Source: Botryosphaeria dothidea
Taxonomy: Eukaryota; Ascomycota; Dothideomycetes; Botryosphaeriales; Botryosphaeriaceae
Assembly (NCBI GenBank): GCA_011503125.2
Contig: WWBZ02000040.1
Coordinates: 1,488,001 to 1,552,000 of the forward strand
Direction: 5' to 3'
Length of the DNA stretch: 64,000 nucleotides
The number at the start of each line of letters is the position of its first letter. Position 1 is the stretch's first letter. The notes beneath the pieces were generated by a model. The model was not told the origin of the DNA and made no database searches. It saw only the letters and a list, made by a program, of their open reading frames with translations. Positions 1 through 11,355 of this stretch are shown in pieces. The translations under genes were made by a program, and so were the position numbers.

Positions 1-399
1 TTGTGCGGTGATTGCACGTGGAGGGGAGGACGGTGCTTGGGCTTTGCTCGTTTGGGGGATGTAGCGCTGGATTAAGTATGCCTCGATATCCTCAGTTCCA
101 GAGCGTTGCAAACAATTTTGCGTTCAGTCTTGTGCCCTGAAGTTGTGCCAACTCAAGAGGATTCACTCATCCTCCAGAATGGTGATCAATCACTAACATT
201 TAGTATCTACATACTATGATTCTGAACCAGTAACTATGGTTTGCCCTTCATAAGATCAAACGAGGGATGTGAGAGAAGGACTGTAGTGTGGTGCCAATGT
301 TAAAGAGTGTAAGAAAAGATTGACGGAAAGCGCCAGGCTTTCGCCTTGTTCGGATATCGTGAGACGTAATACAAATGATCAAAAACAGCAATGAAGTCA
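1..399. other. Left edge, no gene recognised
   Basis: I see no supported coding region here. It holds the 3' flank of the SGNH hydrolase gene that ends at 400, and nothing else I can name. Confidence 0.4.
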
Positions 400-2101
400 T
401 CACAGAGAAGATCCATCGGGAGGGTTCCCGCCCTTCCATTCCGGCTGCAAAAAAGGTCAGCTACTACGTCTCAAAAGGACGAGGAGAAAGGAAAGAACTT
501 ACAGCGGGGAAATAACAATCCATCTGCGCAATCGCAACCGCATCCGGGTCATAGATCGGCGCGCCCTCGGGCACCGGGATGTAGCACTGCGGGTCCTCCC
601 TCCGATCGTAGCCGCCAACGTTGCAAAAGACGTCCTTGGTGTTGTCCCTGTCGTCATTGGTGTTGAACTGCAGGTCGCCCAGCGCGAACTGGATGTAGCC
701 GCCGTTGGCCCACTCGGGCGTGACGACCAGCTCGTTCTCGAGCTTGCTGCCCATGCGCGCTGACGCCGACGCGCCCGCCTGCGTGCGCTTCATGTAGCCG
801 ATCTGCGTGTTCGCCGAATCCCACATCTCGATCTCGACGGACAGGTTGTTGGCGTCGTCGAGGCAGCCCCAGAACTCTCGGATGTGGATGTGCACGCGGC
901 CGGAGGCGTAGGGCTGTTGTTTCGGAGGGGTGGTAGGAGCGGCCTGCTTGACGCCGGGCACTTTGTTCTCGCGCAGCAGGGCAATCATGCCGTCCTTGAT
1001 GGCTGTGTGCCCGCCGTCTTTGGGGTGGAAGGTGCGGCCGGAGGAGTAGGGGCTGGAGCCGCCGACCATCGCTTCGATCTGCTCTTGCGTCGCTTGTGTG
1101 CCATTAGGGAAGGTCTGATTCTGGATCCACATCTCCTGGTGGACGATTTGAAGGGGGAGAGTGAAGATGTTGAAGTAGTCTGGGTCATCTTCCGGCGGCG
1201 ACAGGTTCCAGAACCACACGTCGTTGAGGAAGTACTGGTTGCTGAGCGTGTGGCCTGGCTCACAGAAGCGGTGACCTTCGTAGAGGGGCGAAGGATTGAG
1301 GAATTTGATGTGGTCGTTGTTCACGTCTTTGATCGATTGATCGATCACGTCGTTGACCCCTCGCACCAGCTCGTTGATCTTGGACCGCAGCTCGTTGGTC
1401 AGCCGAGGGTGTCTGACCATGCCGAAGGTCTCCTTGTCGCACCAGTTGCTATCCGGAGAGGTGTTGAAGAACTCGGCGTAACCGACGATGTAGAGATAGA
1501 AGTCATCCCTGCCGTGGATGGTATCCCAGTCCAGGATAGCCTGCAGAGCCTTGTGGTGATCGGCATAGAGACTCTTGCCCTCGTCGGGTGAGTCCCCAGT
1601 GATGTACACTTGCCATTGGTTGATCGTTTGGGTGCAGGAAGAATCAGGATCGGGATACTCCTTGCCATTTAATCCGCCAACGTAGAGACAAGCGCGGGCG
1701 ATGTCGGAGAAATGGCAATTGTTCCCACCCAGCTCCATTGTCAGGAGGTGGGGTGAGCCAGCCCTCGACAGTTGGGGCTCAGGCTGACCATTGTCGGGAT
1801 CTCCAGCGGCAGCAGCTTGAAGCTGGGCTCCTGAGCAGGCCAAGAATTTGAAGTCAATGGTGCTATCGGTCCAGGTGTTGTCGCCGGCCATCTGTGCTTC
1901 CCAGGCCACCTTGTTGCGGAGGCATTTGCCATTATCGTCGTACATCTGCCCACCAGTGACTGCAGCACCGGCGGCCCAAGAATCACCCACCGATACAATG
2001 AGAAACTTGTCCTCACGCGCGAAGAGTGATTCATGCTTGCTGCCGGGAGCTGCAAAAGTGAAAGAAAGAGCGGATAGTAAGAGGAACGAATGGCGCTCCA
2101 T
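400..2101 (-). CDS. Secreted SGNH/GDSL-type hydrolase
   Basis: Two exons (503-2101 and 400-444) are split by a 58-bp intron at 445-502, with donor GTAAGT, branch CTGAC and acceptor TTTTTTGCAG. Splicing adds a short tail and gives about 547 residues. Residues 1-18 form a hydrophobic signal peptide. Block I is VGDSWAAG with nucleophile Ser41, block II is ACSGAQ near residue 90, block III is GGNN at 125-128, and a C-terminal DGGH carries the catalytic Asp/His pair. This is the full SGNH set. About 160 residues after the hydrolase domain look like a separate beta-rich domain of unknown role. The family hydrolyses esters or acyl groups of lipids and polysaccharides; the substrate cannot be told. 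It is divergently oriented to the next gene. Confidence 0.82.
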
Positions 2102-2681
2102 TGTGCTGAGATAGAAATGAATGAAATGATTGGCACAAGTGGAATGAATGAGGAGAGTTAGGATAGCAGATCCACCGTGGGTGCATGATCGAAATTTCGA
2201 ATTTCTACGTCAACTACGGTACAAGCATGTGATGTGTGCTCTCCAACATGAGCTGAGCCGTCCTTTCGAAGGCTGAAATTTTGCTCGAAATCAGCTTGAG
2301 CAACGCCTCTCATCTTGGTGTTCAGCTCTTAGCTATTCAACATGACGGAAACGGCACAGCGCAAAGCAAAGTCTGATTGGGCATTGTGATAGCTGTGCCT
2401 CCAGCTAATAGGTACCTGACATGTAGATAAATCGTGGTCCAGGTGTGTAAGCTTCTCATCTACAACGAATCTTCCAAGAAGGAAGGGCCTAGAGCAAAGT
2501 TTCGTCTGGGGTATCTATGCTTTTGTTTCAGTGTTGGTGTTGTGTTGGTTCTTGGTGAATCCCCCGCGTTCAGTAACCAAAAATAGGTGGCCAGGCACCA
2601 GCGACTGATGACCAACCCTATCGCTGAACCTCTTGTCCACCCATCAACTCTCCATCTCGTTCTTCATCCTGCACTCTCATT
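2102..2681. other. Divergent intergenic region
   Basis: This 580-bp region lies between two outward-facing genes and must hold both promoters. I see no ORF with family character, RNA gene or clear repeat in it. Confidence 0.4.
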
Positions 2682-3970
2682 ATGGCGAGCGAGCAAACGC
2701 CCCTCCTTTCACAAGACAAACATTCGAAGAAGGCACGACGGCGAAGATGCAGATTGAAGAGGCCATTCTCCGTCGCTGTCGCAGCCGCCTTCACGCTTTG
2801 TTTCTCCGCAGTGCTTTTTCTCAGATCACAAAGGCCCCGGATTCCAAAACGTTTCACCCATGACTTTGGTGTAGGATTTGATTTCACTGCCTCTTACGGG
2901 TAAGTATTTCCCGTGTATACAGTGACCACCAACGCTAACACATTTCCATCAGTACTGCCGCAATCAACTATGCAAACGGCACAAACGAAAACATCATTAA
3001 AATCGATGCCTCGCCAGAATACCAAAAGATGATGGCCCGAGCATCCCTCGAATCGTCCAGACACCCACAGTACGCTCACCCGGCGCGCTCCCTCCCCCAT
3101 TCCCACACATCTAACAACCACGCCAGTCCTCCCTACACCACCCCACAACAAGAATGGTCCGACAAGCCCCGCCAACTCCGCCGCCTCGTCCGCAAAGCCC
3201 TCGGCCTCCCCGCCTCCCCCGAAGTCCACCACCTCGCCCTCCTCCTGCGCGCCCTGCGCACCGGCGTCGAGCAGCACCTGCACCGCACCATCGACGGCGG
3301 CGTCGTGACGATGCCGAACCTGCCCGGCCTGCACGACGAGGATCTCGCCGACGCCTTCGCGCACGCGGGTCTCCTCTACGCGTCCGCGCCGCCGTACCGC
3401 CGCTTCGGCTACACGCCCGAGACGGGCTGCGCGTACGCCGGGCACGGGTTTGGGTTGTGCTCCGACTACGCCGACGTCGAGCTGTGCCGGCGCGAGGCGC
3501 GCGGGAACAGGACGGCGGGCGAGTACGTGCTCGCGGTCGCGTACACGCGCGGCCTGCTGGCCGTGAGCTACGCGCCCGAAGGGTTCGGGTTCGGGTCGGA
3601 GGACGGCGAGGGCGCGACGCAGCTGGCGGAGGCGCGGCTGGGGTGGGAGCGCAGGCGCGACGGGCCGGGCGCGGACTACTACTACGAGGCGGTGAGGGAT
3701 GCGCTCATGGCGCCGTGGCTGCGGGATGGCGAGCATCGGTGGCGGCCGCGGAGGACGGGGAAGGTCATCTTGCACGGGGAGAGCGTCGGCTGGGATGCGC
3801 GCTTTGAGGAGGTGTTTGGGGAGGTTGTGGACGAGATCGCGCCGGGGGCGCCGGTGTTGGCGGAGGATCCTGTTTATGTGGCGGCGCGGGGGGCTGCGTA
3901 TATTGCGAAGGTGGTGCTTTACTACCATCGTATCAAGGAGAGCGGTTTGCACTTGGATAGACAAACGTAG
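2682..3970 (+). CDS. Membrane-anchored actin/Hsp70-like ATPase-fold protein
   Basis: Three exons are proposed: 2682-2899, 2953-3069 and 3127-3970, giving 392 residues. Intron 1 (GTAAGT...ATCAG) is required by the frame. Intron 2 (57 bp, GTACGC, CTAAC branch, CAG) is in frame and without a stop, so it is inferred from its signals. The N terminus is basic, followed by one hydrophobic segment near residues 28-48, so type II membrane topology is likely. A phosphate-loop-like GFDFTASYG follows the anchor. The C-terminal stretch with AEDPVYVAARGAA resembles the adenosine motif of Hsp70-like proteins. Fungi have many such degenerate actin-like proteins of unknown function. The assignment rests on remembered motif similarity. 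Confidence 0.6.
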
Positions 3971-4566
3971 CAAGGTGCCTGTTAGATGGCTGCATTATAT
4001 GGTGAACACAGAATATCACTTCGTTAAACCCATCTTTCATTCTCCACATAGTCACGCTTATGAATGGAAACAAAAAGACGATGGCGAAACGGAGAGGAGA
4101 CAAATGCGCCGGCGGAAAGTTTGCATTCATATTCCCAGGCTGCGGAGTCTCGCCTGTAATCTCGAGCTTCTTTATCTTCACAGCAATTAATTTGCTCTTC
4201 GTGATGTCACTGAATTCCTCGGGGATTGGGGAAGAATGCAATTGCACCATTAACCGCTCGGGTTCCTCGTCGTGGAACAGCCACATAGTGTTCTGGAACC
4301 ATCCTGTTTGTAATGTTAACATCGTTTTCCAATTTTTGTCCCCACCTTGATATGCCTATGTCATGTGGACTAATGGCCATCCTCCGTGTGCTTACTCTCC
4401 CGAGATTCAAAAATCAAGCATGATATCGATTGCATAGAAGACTATCAAAGTATGGTAATGAAAGTATGATAGCTGTGTAAACTGAATCGTCATAGAGAAG
4501 AAATGACCTCAATGAAACCAAAACAATGCGCCTTTTGCACTTCGTGAATACCCACGCATGCTATCC
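3971..4566. other. Intergenic, tail-to-tail
   Basis: This AT-richer spacer lies between two converging genes. No coding or structural feature was recognised. Confidence 0.4.
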
Positions 4567-6561
4567 TTAACGGCTTTGTATCTCTTCCTTGTCTAAGCCG
4601 AACTTCTCGTAGACATGATCTGACGCCTTCTGCGGAAGAGGATCGTCGACGCGGCGGTTCCCATACTGCACGGCCTCTCTGAAGCCCCCGCGGATCGCAC
4701 GCGTCAAACCGTCTCGCACGCCCTGCACCATCCCGTGCGTGCTGCCATCCCGCATGATCATCGCGTCGTATCCGTAATCTGGAACCCACCGGCCTTCTAC
4801 GTAGTGGCCCGGACGGCGGCGTCCGCGCCCAATGGTGTAGATGCGGCGGCCTAGCGAGCCGTTGCAAGCGCCGTAGTAGCCGCGAGGTGGGAAGAAGAAG
4901 AGCTTGTCTGAGAACCCGGGGTGCAGCTCCCAAAGCTGCTCCAAGTAGACGGCGTTGAGTTGGGGCAGGTAGACGCTCATCATACGGAAGACAGGCGTCC
5001 AGCTCTCGTTGGTGAGGTAGAGCCGAGGAAGGCCGATTTCTGTCAGTTGGTGCCGATGTGCGTCGAAGAAGTTGCTGAGGATTGGTACGCTCATGAACAT
5101 GTTGCTCAGGTGGAGGACCTTGATAGTGTTCGGCAACCCACGCAGAATCTTGCGAATGAAGCTGAGCGAGAATTCGTTGTTGGCGGCTGCGAGCAAGTGA
5201 AAGGACTCCAGAAGCGGCATGGCGGATAGGAAGTGGAGCAATGGTTTTTGGGCCTTCTCCATGGTGAAGCCTACGGGAGCAATGTTGCGCTTAATTGTCG
5301 TGTTTGGCCCCATGTGGAGGTAGTTGCCTGTAGAAAGGGACAAGTGTACTTTCTTCAAGGTTGCAAAGGAGGAGCTGAGAACAGTGAACATGGGCTGCGG
5401 GATATCAAGAGCCCATATGCCCATTTCCTCGTCACCCGGCCAGTATTCAGCACTATGAGCTACGAGGCCTTGAATTGGAATGGGATGGAGGGCTAAAGCT
5501 TTGATGACGGTCTCGAAAGCCTTTCTTCTGATCTCACAACCCTCGGCCTGCTTGAAGGTTGAGGTGACAGGTCCCATGCGGATCTCTCGGAGGTTCGGGA
5601 GGTGTGAAAAAATCCTCTCTAGGAGCTTAACGTCATCACCCACTGCTGCTGCCCATTCCTGCTCAACGTACTGGTTGCTGAGCTTAACATACTGTTGCTC
5701 CAACACCTCTGACGCGAGGGTTTGGGCCTGATTCCAGAAACGCTGAAGCGAGTCTGAACTCAACGGCTCGAGAAACAGCTTCCCATGATCTCCAACAGTC
5801 TCGCACACATTTCGAGCTCGTCGGATGCTTTGCTGGGTGATAGGGCCGACCTTGAATTCTAGGGCTGTGATGTGGGAGGCGATGATCTGTCTCGTACATG
5901 AGGTGGCGATACCCTGAAGATGGCGGTAGTCCAGGAAGACACTGAGTTCACCCGTGCGTATAGCTCTGCATCCTGGGAAGTCACAGCGAAACCACTCGAT
6001 AAGCTTGTTGGACAGGCTCCTGTTGGTGATGCGAAGGTTCAGGATGTCTTTGCGAGACAAGCTCTTCTTGTACAGGATGGCGCCTCGGCAACGATTCACC
6101 ACCACAACGCGGCGGCCACCGTAGTAGGAGATATCTTCGTATTGGATGCAATCAGAGATGCTCTGCCCACACGCATAGCAGATTTCGTCGTAGCTACCGT
6201 TGGTGGTATCACTCGCACTGTCATCGATGTACTGTCCCTCCGTATCAGAGACTTGAGGAACCTCATTTTCGTCGGAATCCAGGGGACTATCATGGCGTGA
6301 AGGTTCACATGTGTCCGAAAGCTCCTCATCGTCCTGAAAGGTGGTGTCCTGCTCTTGCAGCAAAACTGGGTCAACCTCTTGCCCCTGTGCCTCATCGGAT
6401 CCTTGCTCAAACTCCTCATCGTATTCATTGTCGAAATCGTACGAGTCGTCGGAGTAGTAATGTATGTCCGCATCACGGAGAGCATGACGATCCTCCCTGG
6501 AATACAATTCTTGAGGTGGATCCGTGGAGGACGTGATGCTGATGATGATCTCGATTGACAT
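4567..6561 (-). CDS. F-box-like protein with acidic linker and leucine-rich C-terminal region
   Basis: A single 664-residue frame. After the first 20 residues comes a long Asp/Glu-rich linker (about 25-125), then a CxxC pair (CYAC), then a second F-box-like helix run (SLSRKDILNLRITNRSLSNK), then leucine-rich segments typical of fungal F-box/LRR proteins that recruit substrates to SCF ubiquitin ligases. The annotated ATG at 6561 may not be the ancestral start. An ATG with better context lies at 6598 in another frame and opens with DQLPEDV, the usual start of an F-box. One extra base near 6555-6556 separates the two frames. A decayed paralogue lies at 8329-10070. Confidence 0.6.
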   Translation of the reverse strand: MSIEIIISITSSTDPPQELYSREDRHALRDADIHYYSDDSYDFDNEYDEEFEQGSDEAQGQEVDPVLLQEQDTTFQDDEELSDTCEPSRHDSPLDSDENEVPQVSDTEGQYIDDSASDTTNGSYDEICYACGQSISDCIQYEDISYYGGRRVVVVNRCRGAILYKKSLSRKDILNLRITNRSLSNKLIEWFRCDFPGCRAIRTGELSVFLDYRHLQGIATSCTRQIIASHITALEFKVGPITQQSIRRARNVCETVGDHGKLFLEPLSSDSLQRFWNQAQTLASEVLEQQYVKLSNQYVEQEWAAAVGDDVKLLERIFSHLPNLREIRMGPVTSTFKQAEGCEIRRKAFETVIKALALHPIPIQGLVAHSAEYWPGDEEMGIWALDIPQPMFTVLSSSFATLKKVHLSLSTGNYLHMGPNTTIKRNIAPVGFTMEKAQKPLLHFLSAMPLLESFHLLAAANNEFSLSFIRKILRGLPNTIKVLHLSNMFMSVPILSNFFDAHRHQLTEIGLPRLYLTNESWTPVFRMMSVYLPQLNAVYLEQLWELHPGFSDKLFFFPPRGYYGACNGSLGRRIYTIGRGRRRPGHYVEGRWVPDYGYDAMIMRDGSTHGMVQGVRDGLTRAIRGGFREAVQYGNRRVDDPLPQKASDHVYEKFGLDKEEIQSR

Positions 6562-6846
6562 CTTCGGGGAGTTGATCGAGGTTTACACGAGTCGACATGG
6601 TTTCGACTTTATTGCTCTGATTCTGAGTTAGTAAACATCAGTAACAGATTTTATAAGGGTTGGTGTTTACCTCGTAGTGTGTGGGGATACAGGAGTAATG
6701 TACGGCTCGGGGAGTTAAGTGCGGTTCACGGGTATGCCGACAACGGAGAGTGGGTTGTGGGGGAAGTTAAGAAAGGCAATGGCAACTCATATAGGAGTGT
6801 GCGGCAAGGAGTGTTGTTCTGGAAGTCGGGTTGATCGGTAGATGGG

Positions 6847-7320
6847 TGTAACGAGCGGGCCTCTGCCTCTAAGGATCCAAACACCAAAGAGGGGGAAACC
6901 TGTCGAGGGTTTTCCTTGAGTGGGTACAAGAAGAGGTATGTGAGGAACGAGTAGACGACTGACGACTGAGCACTGCGTGCGAAGGCCTTGTTACCAATAG
7001 AGTCCAAATTCTATTGTTGAAGTTGACCACGAAGGTCAAAGCTATCTAAGGAGTGTAGTTTATATATACGTAGGAGAGTATCTACAATCTATGTGCTCAG
7101 TAGGCGTGCTGCGCTCAACTATTATTCCTCCTGAGCCTGGTGGAGCATTTGAGCGGAAGCGCTCAGAGGGCTTGTCTGCTCATTTGTCTTGGCGAATAAG
7201 CGGGTGGGTCCAACTGATCGCGGTGGTCACGTGACCTCGGATCCTTAGAACTCCGACTTCTGTCGCTTCCAGCGGGGCTGATCCCCAACTTCCTCAGCCT
7301 GTGGAGGCTGCGCCGTAACA
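6847..7320 (-). mobile_element. Solo LTR, same family as the LTRs of Ty3/gypsy element G1
   Basis: It begins TGTAACGAGCGGG and ends GCGCCGTAACA, like the LTRs at 49022-49508 and 56968-57411. The first 240 bases align with those copies almost throughout. The remaining 230 do not align except for the terminal GGCTGCGCCGTAACA. Flanking pentamers ATGGG (6842-6846) and ATAGG (7321-7325) look like a TSD with one G-to-A change. Orientation is minus, so its TATA signal (TATATATAAAC, near 7055-7065) points into the F-box-like gene. Confidence 0.85.
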
Positions 7321-8328
7321 ATAGGCAGTTTCAAGGGGCCGGAGCTGATAGCTTTTTATATAAGGACCGTGTAAGATATATATGCCTCTAAGAACATGCC
7401 AAAAGTGCAATTTACGGTCAAAAAGATAGAAATTTGTACTTCGGACTCCTAACTTATGAGATATGTTGATGGTGACGTGGTCGCAACCTAATCACTCCCA
7501 TTTTCTGCCAATTCTTGTAAGGCCTTCATTTTGAACTTATTAATATATCATTTCAACCCAGGAACATGGTACCAGTGTGTTCAGTGCTTCTTAAGAAGCA
7601 GGCTATGGGCAGTTCTAAATAACGTTTTGTCGAACGGTGCGAGAAAGAATTCACCGCTGGTCTTCTTATTATTGCTACTGAGGTCTGCTATATACGTATG
7701 ATGATCGGATTTACGGAAATACGCATAATCGGGGTAAATGAGGTGTGTAGGGGTAAGTGTATGGTGCGGCAAAAAGCAAAGAAAGAACGCGTGTATAAGC
7801 AAAAGCAAAATAAAACACGTGATCACGGGCCAATGTGGTTGACACTTTTTGAAGCCATGCCCATCTACAAGCCGTTTCCACGTAGCAACAGTTTGTGTCC
7901 ATATTCCTCAGCCATAAGTATAGCTCTGTTGCTCAAGCTTATTCAGAAGTCTTCAAAAATGTCACAGACAATCAGAAGATATATGAGTAGACGTAAAAAT
8001 GATCTGACCGTTGGTTATGGGGGGTCTGGCAAAGTGTAGAGCAATTGGGGCTTCATCATGTTTGCTGCTTTGCACTCAGAATTCTCATGTGGACACATGA
8101 TTGCTGTCAACTGAATTCATCAAAAGCTAAACAACATAGGCCCCAAGAACTAGCATTACTTCATCACGTGAAAAGGGGGCCACGTATGTATTTCTTCAGA
8201 CCTGATGCAGCACAAATCAATGGTTACTTACAGCAGACCTTGCGAACAAAGGCAGAACAAAAAAGAAACGTCTCATGAAGACGCTAATAAACCAATGCTT
8301 TTTGAAAACACACCACTCAATGTTTATT
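7321..8328. other. Intergenic, AT-rich
   Basis: About 1 kb without a supported gene. The short frames here lack any recognisable domain. Confidence 0.4.
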
Positions 8329-10070
8329 TTAGCGGCTCCTGTGCACGCTGTCCGGCTGGATCTTGAACTCCTTCAACTTCTTCCTAAAGACTTTGCAGAC
8401 GTAATCCAAGACCCTATCCGGTAACGGGTCGTCAATTTCCTTGCTTCCGTATCCAAAAGCCTCGCGCTTCCCTTCCTTCATGGCCTTTTCCAAGCCCTCC
8501 TCAGGACTGTCAATCATCTTCTCCCAGCGCCACGATTTCATCCGTAACGCAAGTCCGGACTCCATTCTCCATCAGGGAACTTGCCGGGCATACGGCTTCC
8601 CTTGCCGATGCTGTAGATTCGGTGACCGAATACTCCATCCGACGGACCGGTGTAGCCGCGCGGATGATGGAAAAAGATCTTCTCTCCGAACTGAGGCTGA
8701 AGTTCCCAGAGCTTCTCGAAGAAGATGTTCTCCAGGCAAGGCAACATGAAGGATTCATAATACCGAAGATCCAGGTCCAACGCTCCCTTGTCAGGAAGAT
8801 CCGGCAGAGGCCGATCTGTTCCAAGTTCTGACGATGGGCGTTCAGGAACACGCAAAGAACGGGGACGGTCACGAGGAAGTTGAATAGATGGAACTCCTTC
8901 AGGCCGAATGGCAGGTCGCGGAGGACCTTATGGATGCAGCTGACCGTGAAGGTATTGTCGCCCGATGTGGCAAGGTGGAAACCCTCCAGCTGCGGCATGC
9001 GCGAAAGGAACTGCACAAGCATGCTGGCGCCCTTCTCTTCGGTGAAGTCAGCCGGAGCGCCAATTTACGACGGCAATTCTCTCATAAAAAGGCCTGTCCT
9101 TCCCAAAAGACACTGTAAGGTGGACCTTCGTGAGTTGGGCAAGGGAGGAGGCAAAGTCTTGGAAAACATCCAGGAGCACATCGATACCCCACATGCCAGC
9201 CTCCTCATTGCTCGGTGCTTCAGGCTTACCCTGCACGACGAGCTTTCGAAAAGACGTGTATGATAGCGCCAAGGCATCGAGAGTACCTTTAAGCACGTCC
9301 GATCTCCATTGGGAACCTGCTCCCTGCCTGTTCTTGTCGTTCTTGAAATCAGTTGCAGAGCCACGTCGGGCACCCTTGTCCATGTTTCGAATGGTACTCA
9401 TCAGCGATCCACTTGCCGACATAGATTTTTTGGAGCTTCGGCAATTGCGAAAAGGCCGACTGCAGGATCTGGACGTCTTCCCCTGTCTCCACGAGCTTCC
9501 GATAGTCCGAGGCACCGCTCCGAAGACATTCTTCGTAAGAGACTTTTGATGACGAAGACACCAGAAGGGTGCTGCTGATATTGTGTAGGGCCCTGATGGA
9601 TTTGGCGATCAGTTGGCTGGTGCTGGACGTATAGAGGCCACAGAGACCGCTGAGAGCCATTGTGATTTCCGCGTGCCCGGTCTTTGCCAAGTGAAACTTA
9701 GGGGACTCGCTGAGGTAGGGGTCGACCAAACAGTTTGACAGGTGCTTGCAAATGGCGCGAAGGTTCAGAGTGCCTTGCACTGACAGACTCCTTCTTGATG
9801 ATAGTTTCACCGCAGCAGGAGAGAGTAATCACCGTGTGGCTCATGCATTCTAAAGCAGTCTTTGCCAAAATAATAGCACGAAGTTCCATCCTTAGAGGTG
9901 TTTTCAATAGAGGTGCTTGCAGAATGGTTGCTCTCATCAGAAGTGTCTTCTTCATGGCCAGGAAAGTCCATGCACAGGAAGTGCCTCAATGGTGGCTGCT
10001 TCGTCGTACATGGGATGGTGATGATCATCCTTATGACTTCCTCAAGAATACAGACGAGAGTGACCGTCAT
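8329..10070 (-). pseudogene. Decayed paralogue of the F-box-like gene
   Basis: At least five frame pieces in three reading frames follow the order of the 664-residue neighbour: an F-box-like start (LEEVIRMI near 10040), an acidic part, a Cys-containing segment, the LRR-like middle, and a C-terminal block with the shared HPRGYTG / PPRGYYG and DDPLP motifs. Frame changes fall near 9800, 9400-9500, 9030, 8850 and 8560. Same strand and about 2 kb apart suggests a tandem duplication followed by decay. Sequencing error is an unlikely cause for so many shifts. Confidence 0.75.
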
Positions 10071-10674
10071 TTTTGTGTCCAAAAAAGATGAGTGAGGTGG
10101 TGGTGCTGAATTTATATTGCAGTGAGCTAAAGGCGAGTTGGTTCCCAAGAGAGCGGCCGTTATTGTGAGTTTGAGGTAGCCAAGTTCAGAAGCCGAAGTA
10201 GATTCAGATTGGCTAGAGTAGAAGACTCGAATGTTCAAAGGCCGATTGACTTCTACGGTATGGTCGTATAGTAGGCAAATACCAGTGGTTGTCATAACAC
10301 GGGAAAGAATATTCATAAGTGGTAGCCATCCGCTAATTAAGCGAGGTAGCCAGTGTTTGTGCCCGGGATTACCTGCATACCGTTCCAATCCAGTGAAATC
10401 ACTGACTGATTTTGATTTGGACTTTACTTACCTTACCTTTTGTGAATGCATATGGTAGATGGGCATTTCAAACGTTCAATCAAAACCACTTCAACGAAGA
10501 GACCTTAAATAAGCATAATAGGTTGGCAATTTAACTGGGTGTATACGAATCATATATTCGCTCCCTTGATCACGCCTGAATTAGGTACTGGTGGCCATTT
10601 GCTGCAACAGACTATGAACCTTTGTTGTAAGTCACGGCGTCAAACACAATGTTTTTCCTATTTCGATCATAGGA
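10071..10674. other. Intergenic
   Basis: No gene or repeat recognised in these 600 bp. Confidence 0.35.
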
Positions 10675-11189
10675 CTAACACGACGTGAAAAATAGTACTT
10701 TGTTCCAGCCTTTGAATCCCTGTTGGGATTGTTCGTTTTTTGATATTTTTCTCAGACGCTGCGAAGGGAATAAATACACGCCTCTGAAACATTCTTCATC
10801 CTTGATTGTCTCCTTTGGAACGTCCGATTGAATTTTCCCTGAATTCGAGTAAGTTTCTGCAATTCGAACTTTCTCAAAAGCCAGCCTTTCAGCCGCCAAG
10901 CGCCAATTTTCACGACTTATTCACATACAGATTTGAAGACGAGCCACCCCACAAGCGTAACGAGTAAGAACGCTATACCAAAGAGGGGATACCAGCGCCA
11001 ATCTGGATTTGAAGCGAGGACATCCACGTTCATGCCAAACAGACTCTAACTCAATTAGCTCTCACACAGTGTCATTGAATACGTTTTATGTCTTACCGCA
11101 GCAAACATTGGTGGTAAGCAGATAAACTGCGTGCATCAGCATTGAAAGACCGGGAATAATAAAAATACTCACGGTTATCCAACTCAATC

Positions 11190-11355
11190 TGATGGAATTT
11201 GCGCTTGATCGGTCGGAATCGATGAATGAATGACTTGATTGCTTGGTTGCTGAGGCGCTCGTGGTGTTGATCCCCAAGACGTCTCAAAATGAATGACTAA
11301 GCTAATATACTATCCAATAACAGATAACGGAGGTGATTGAGCTCATTTTCCATCA
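11190..11355. mobile_element. 166-bp non-autonomous insertion (solo LTR or MITE), copy 1
   Basis: The ends are exact inverted repeats (TGATGGAA...TTCCATCA). The flanks CAATC at 11185-11189 and 11356-11360 form a 5-bp TSD. Taking out the insert and one TSD copy joins the CorA frame without a gap. Ends TG...CA with a 5-bp TSD fit a solo LTR; the inverted repeats also fit a MITE. Confidence 0.75.

Noticed and set aside
2894..3973. A 359-codon open frame on the minus strand
   Set aside because: Antisense to the actin-like gene; Arg/Val-rich without motif.
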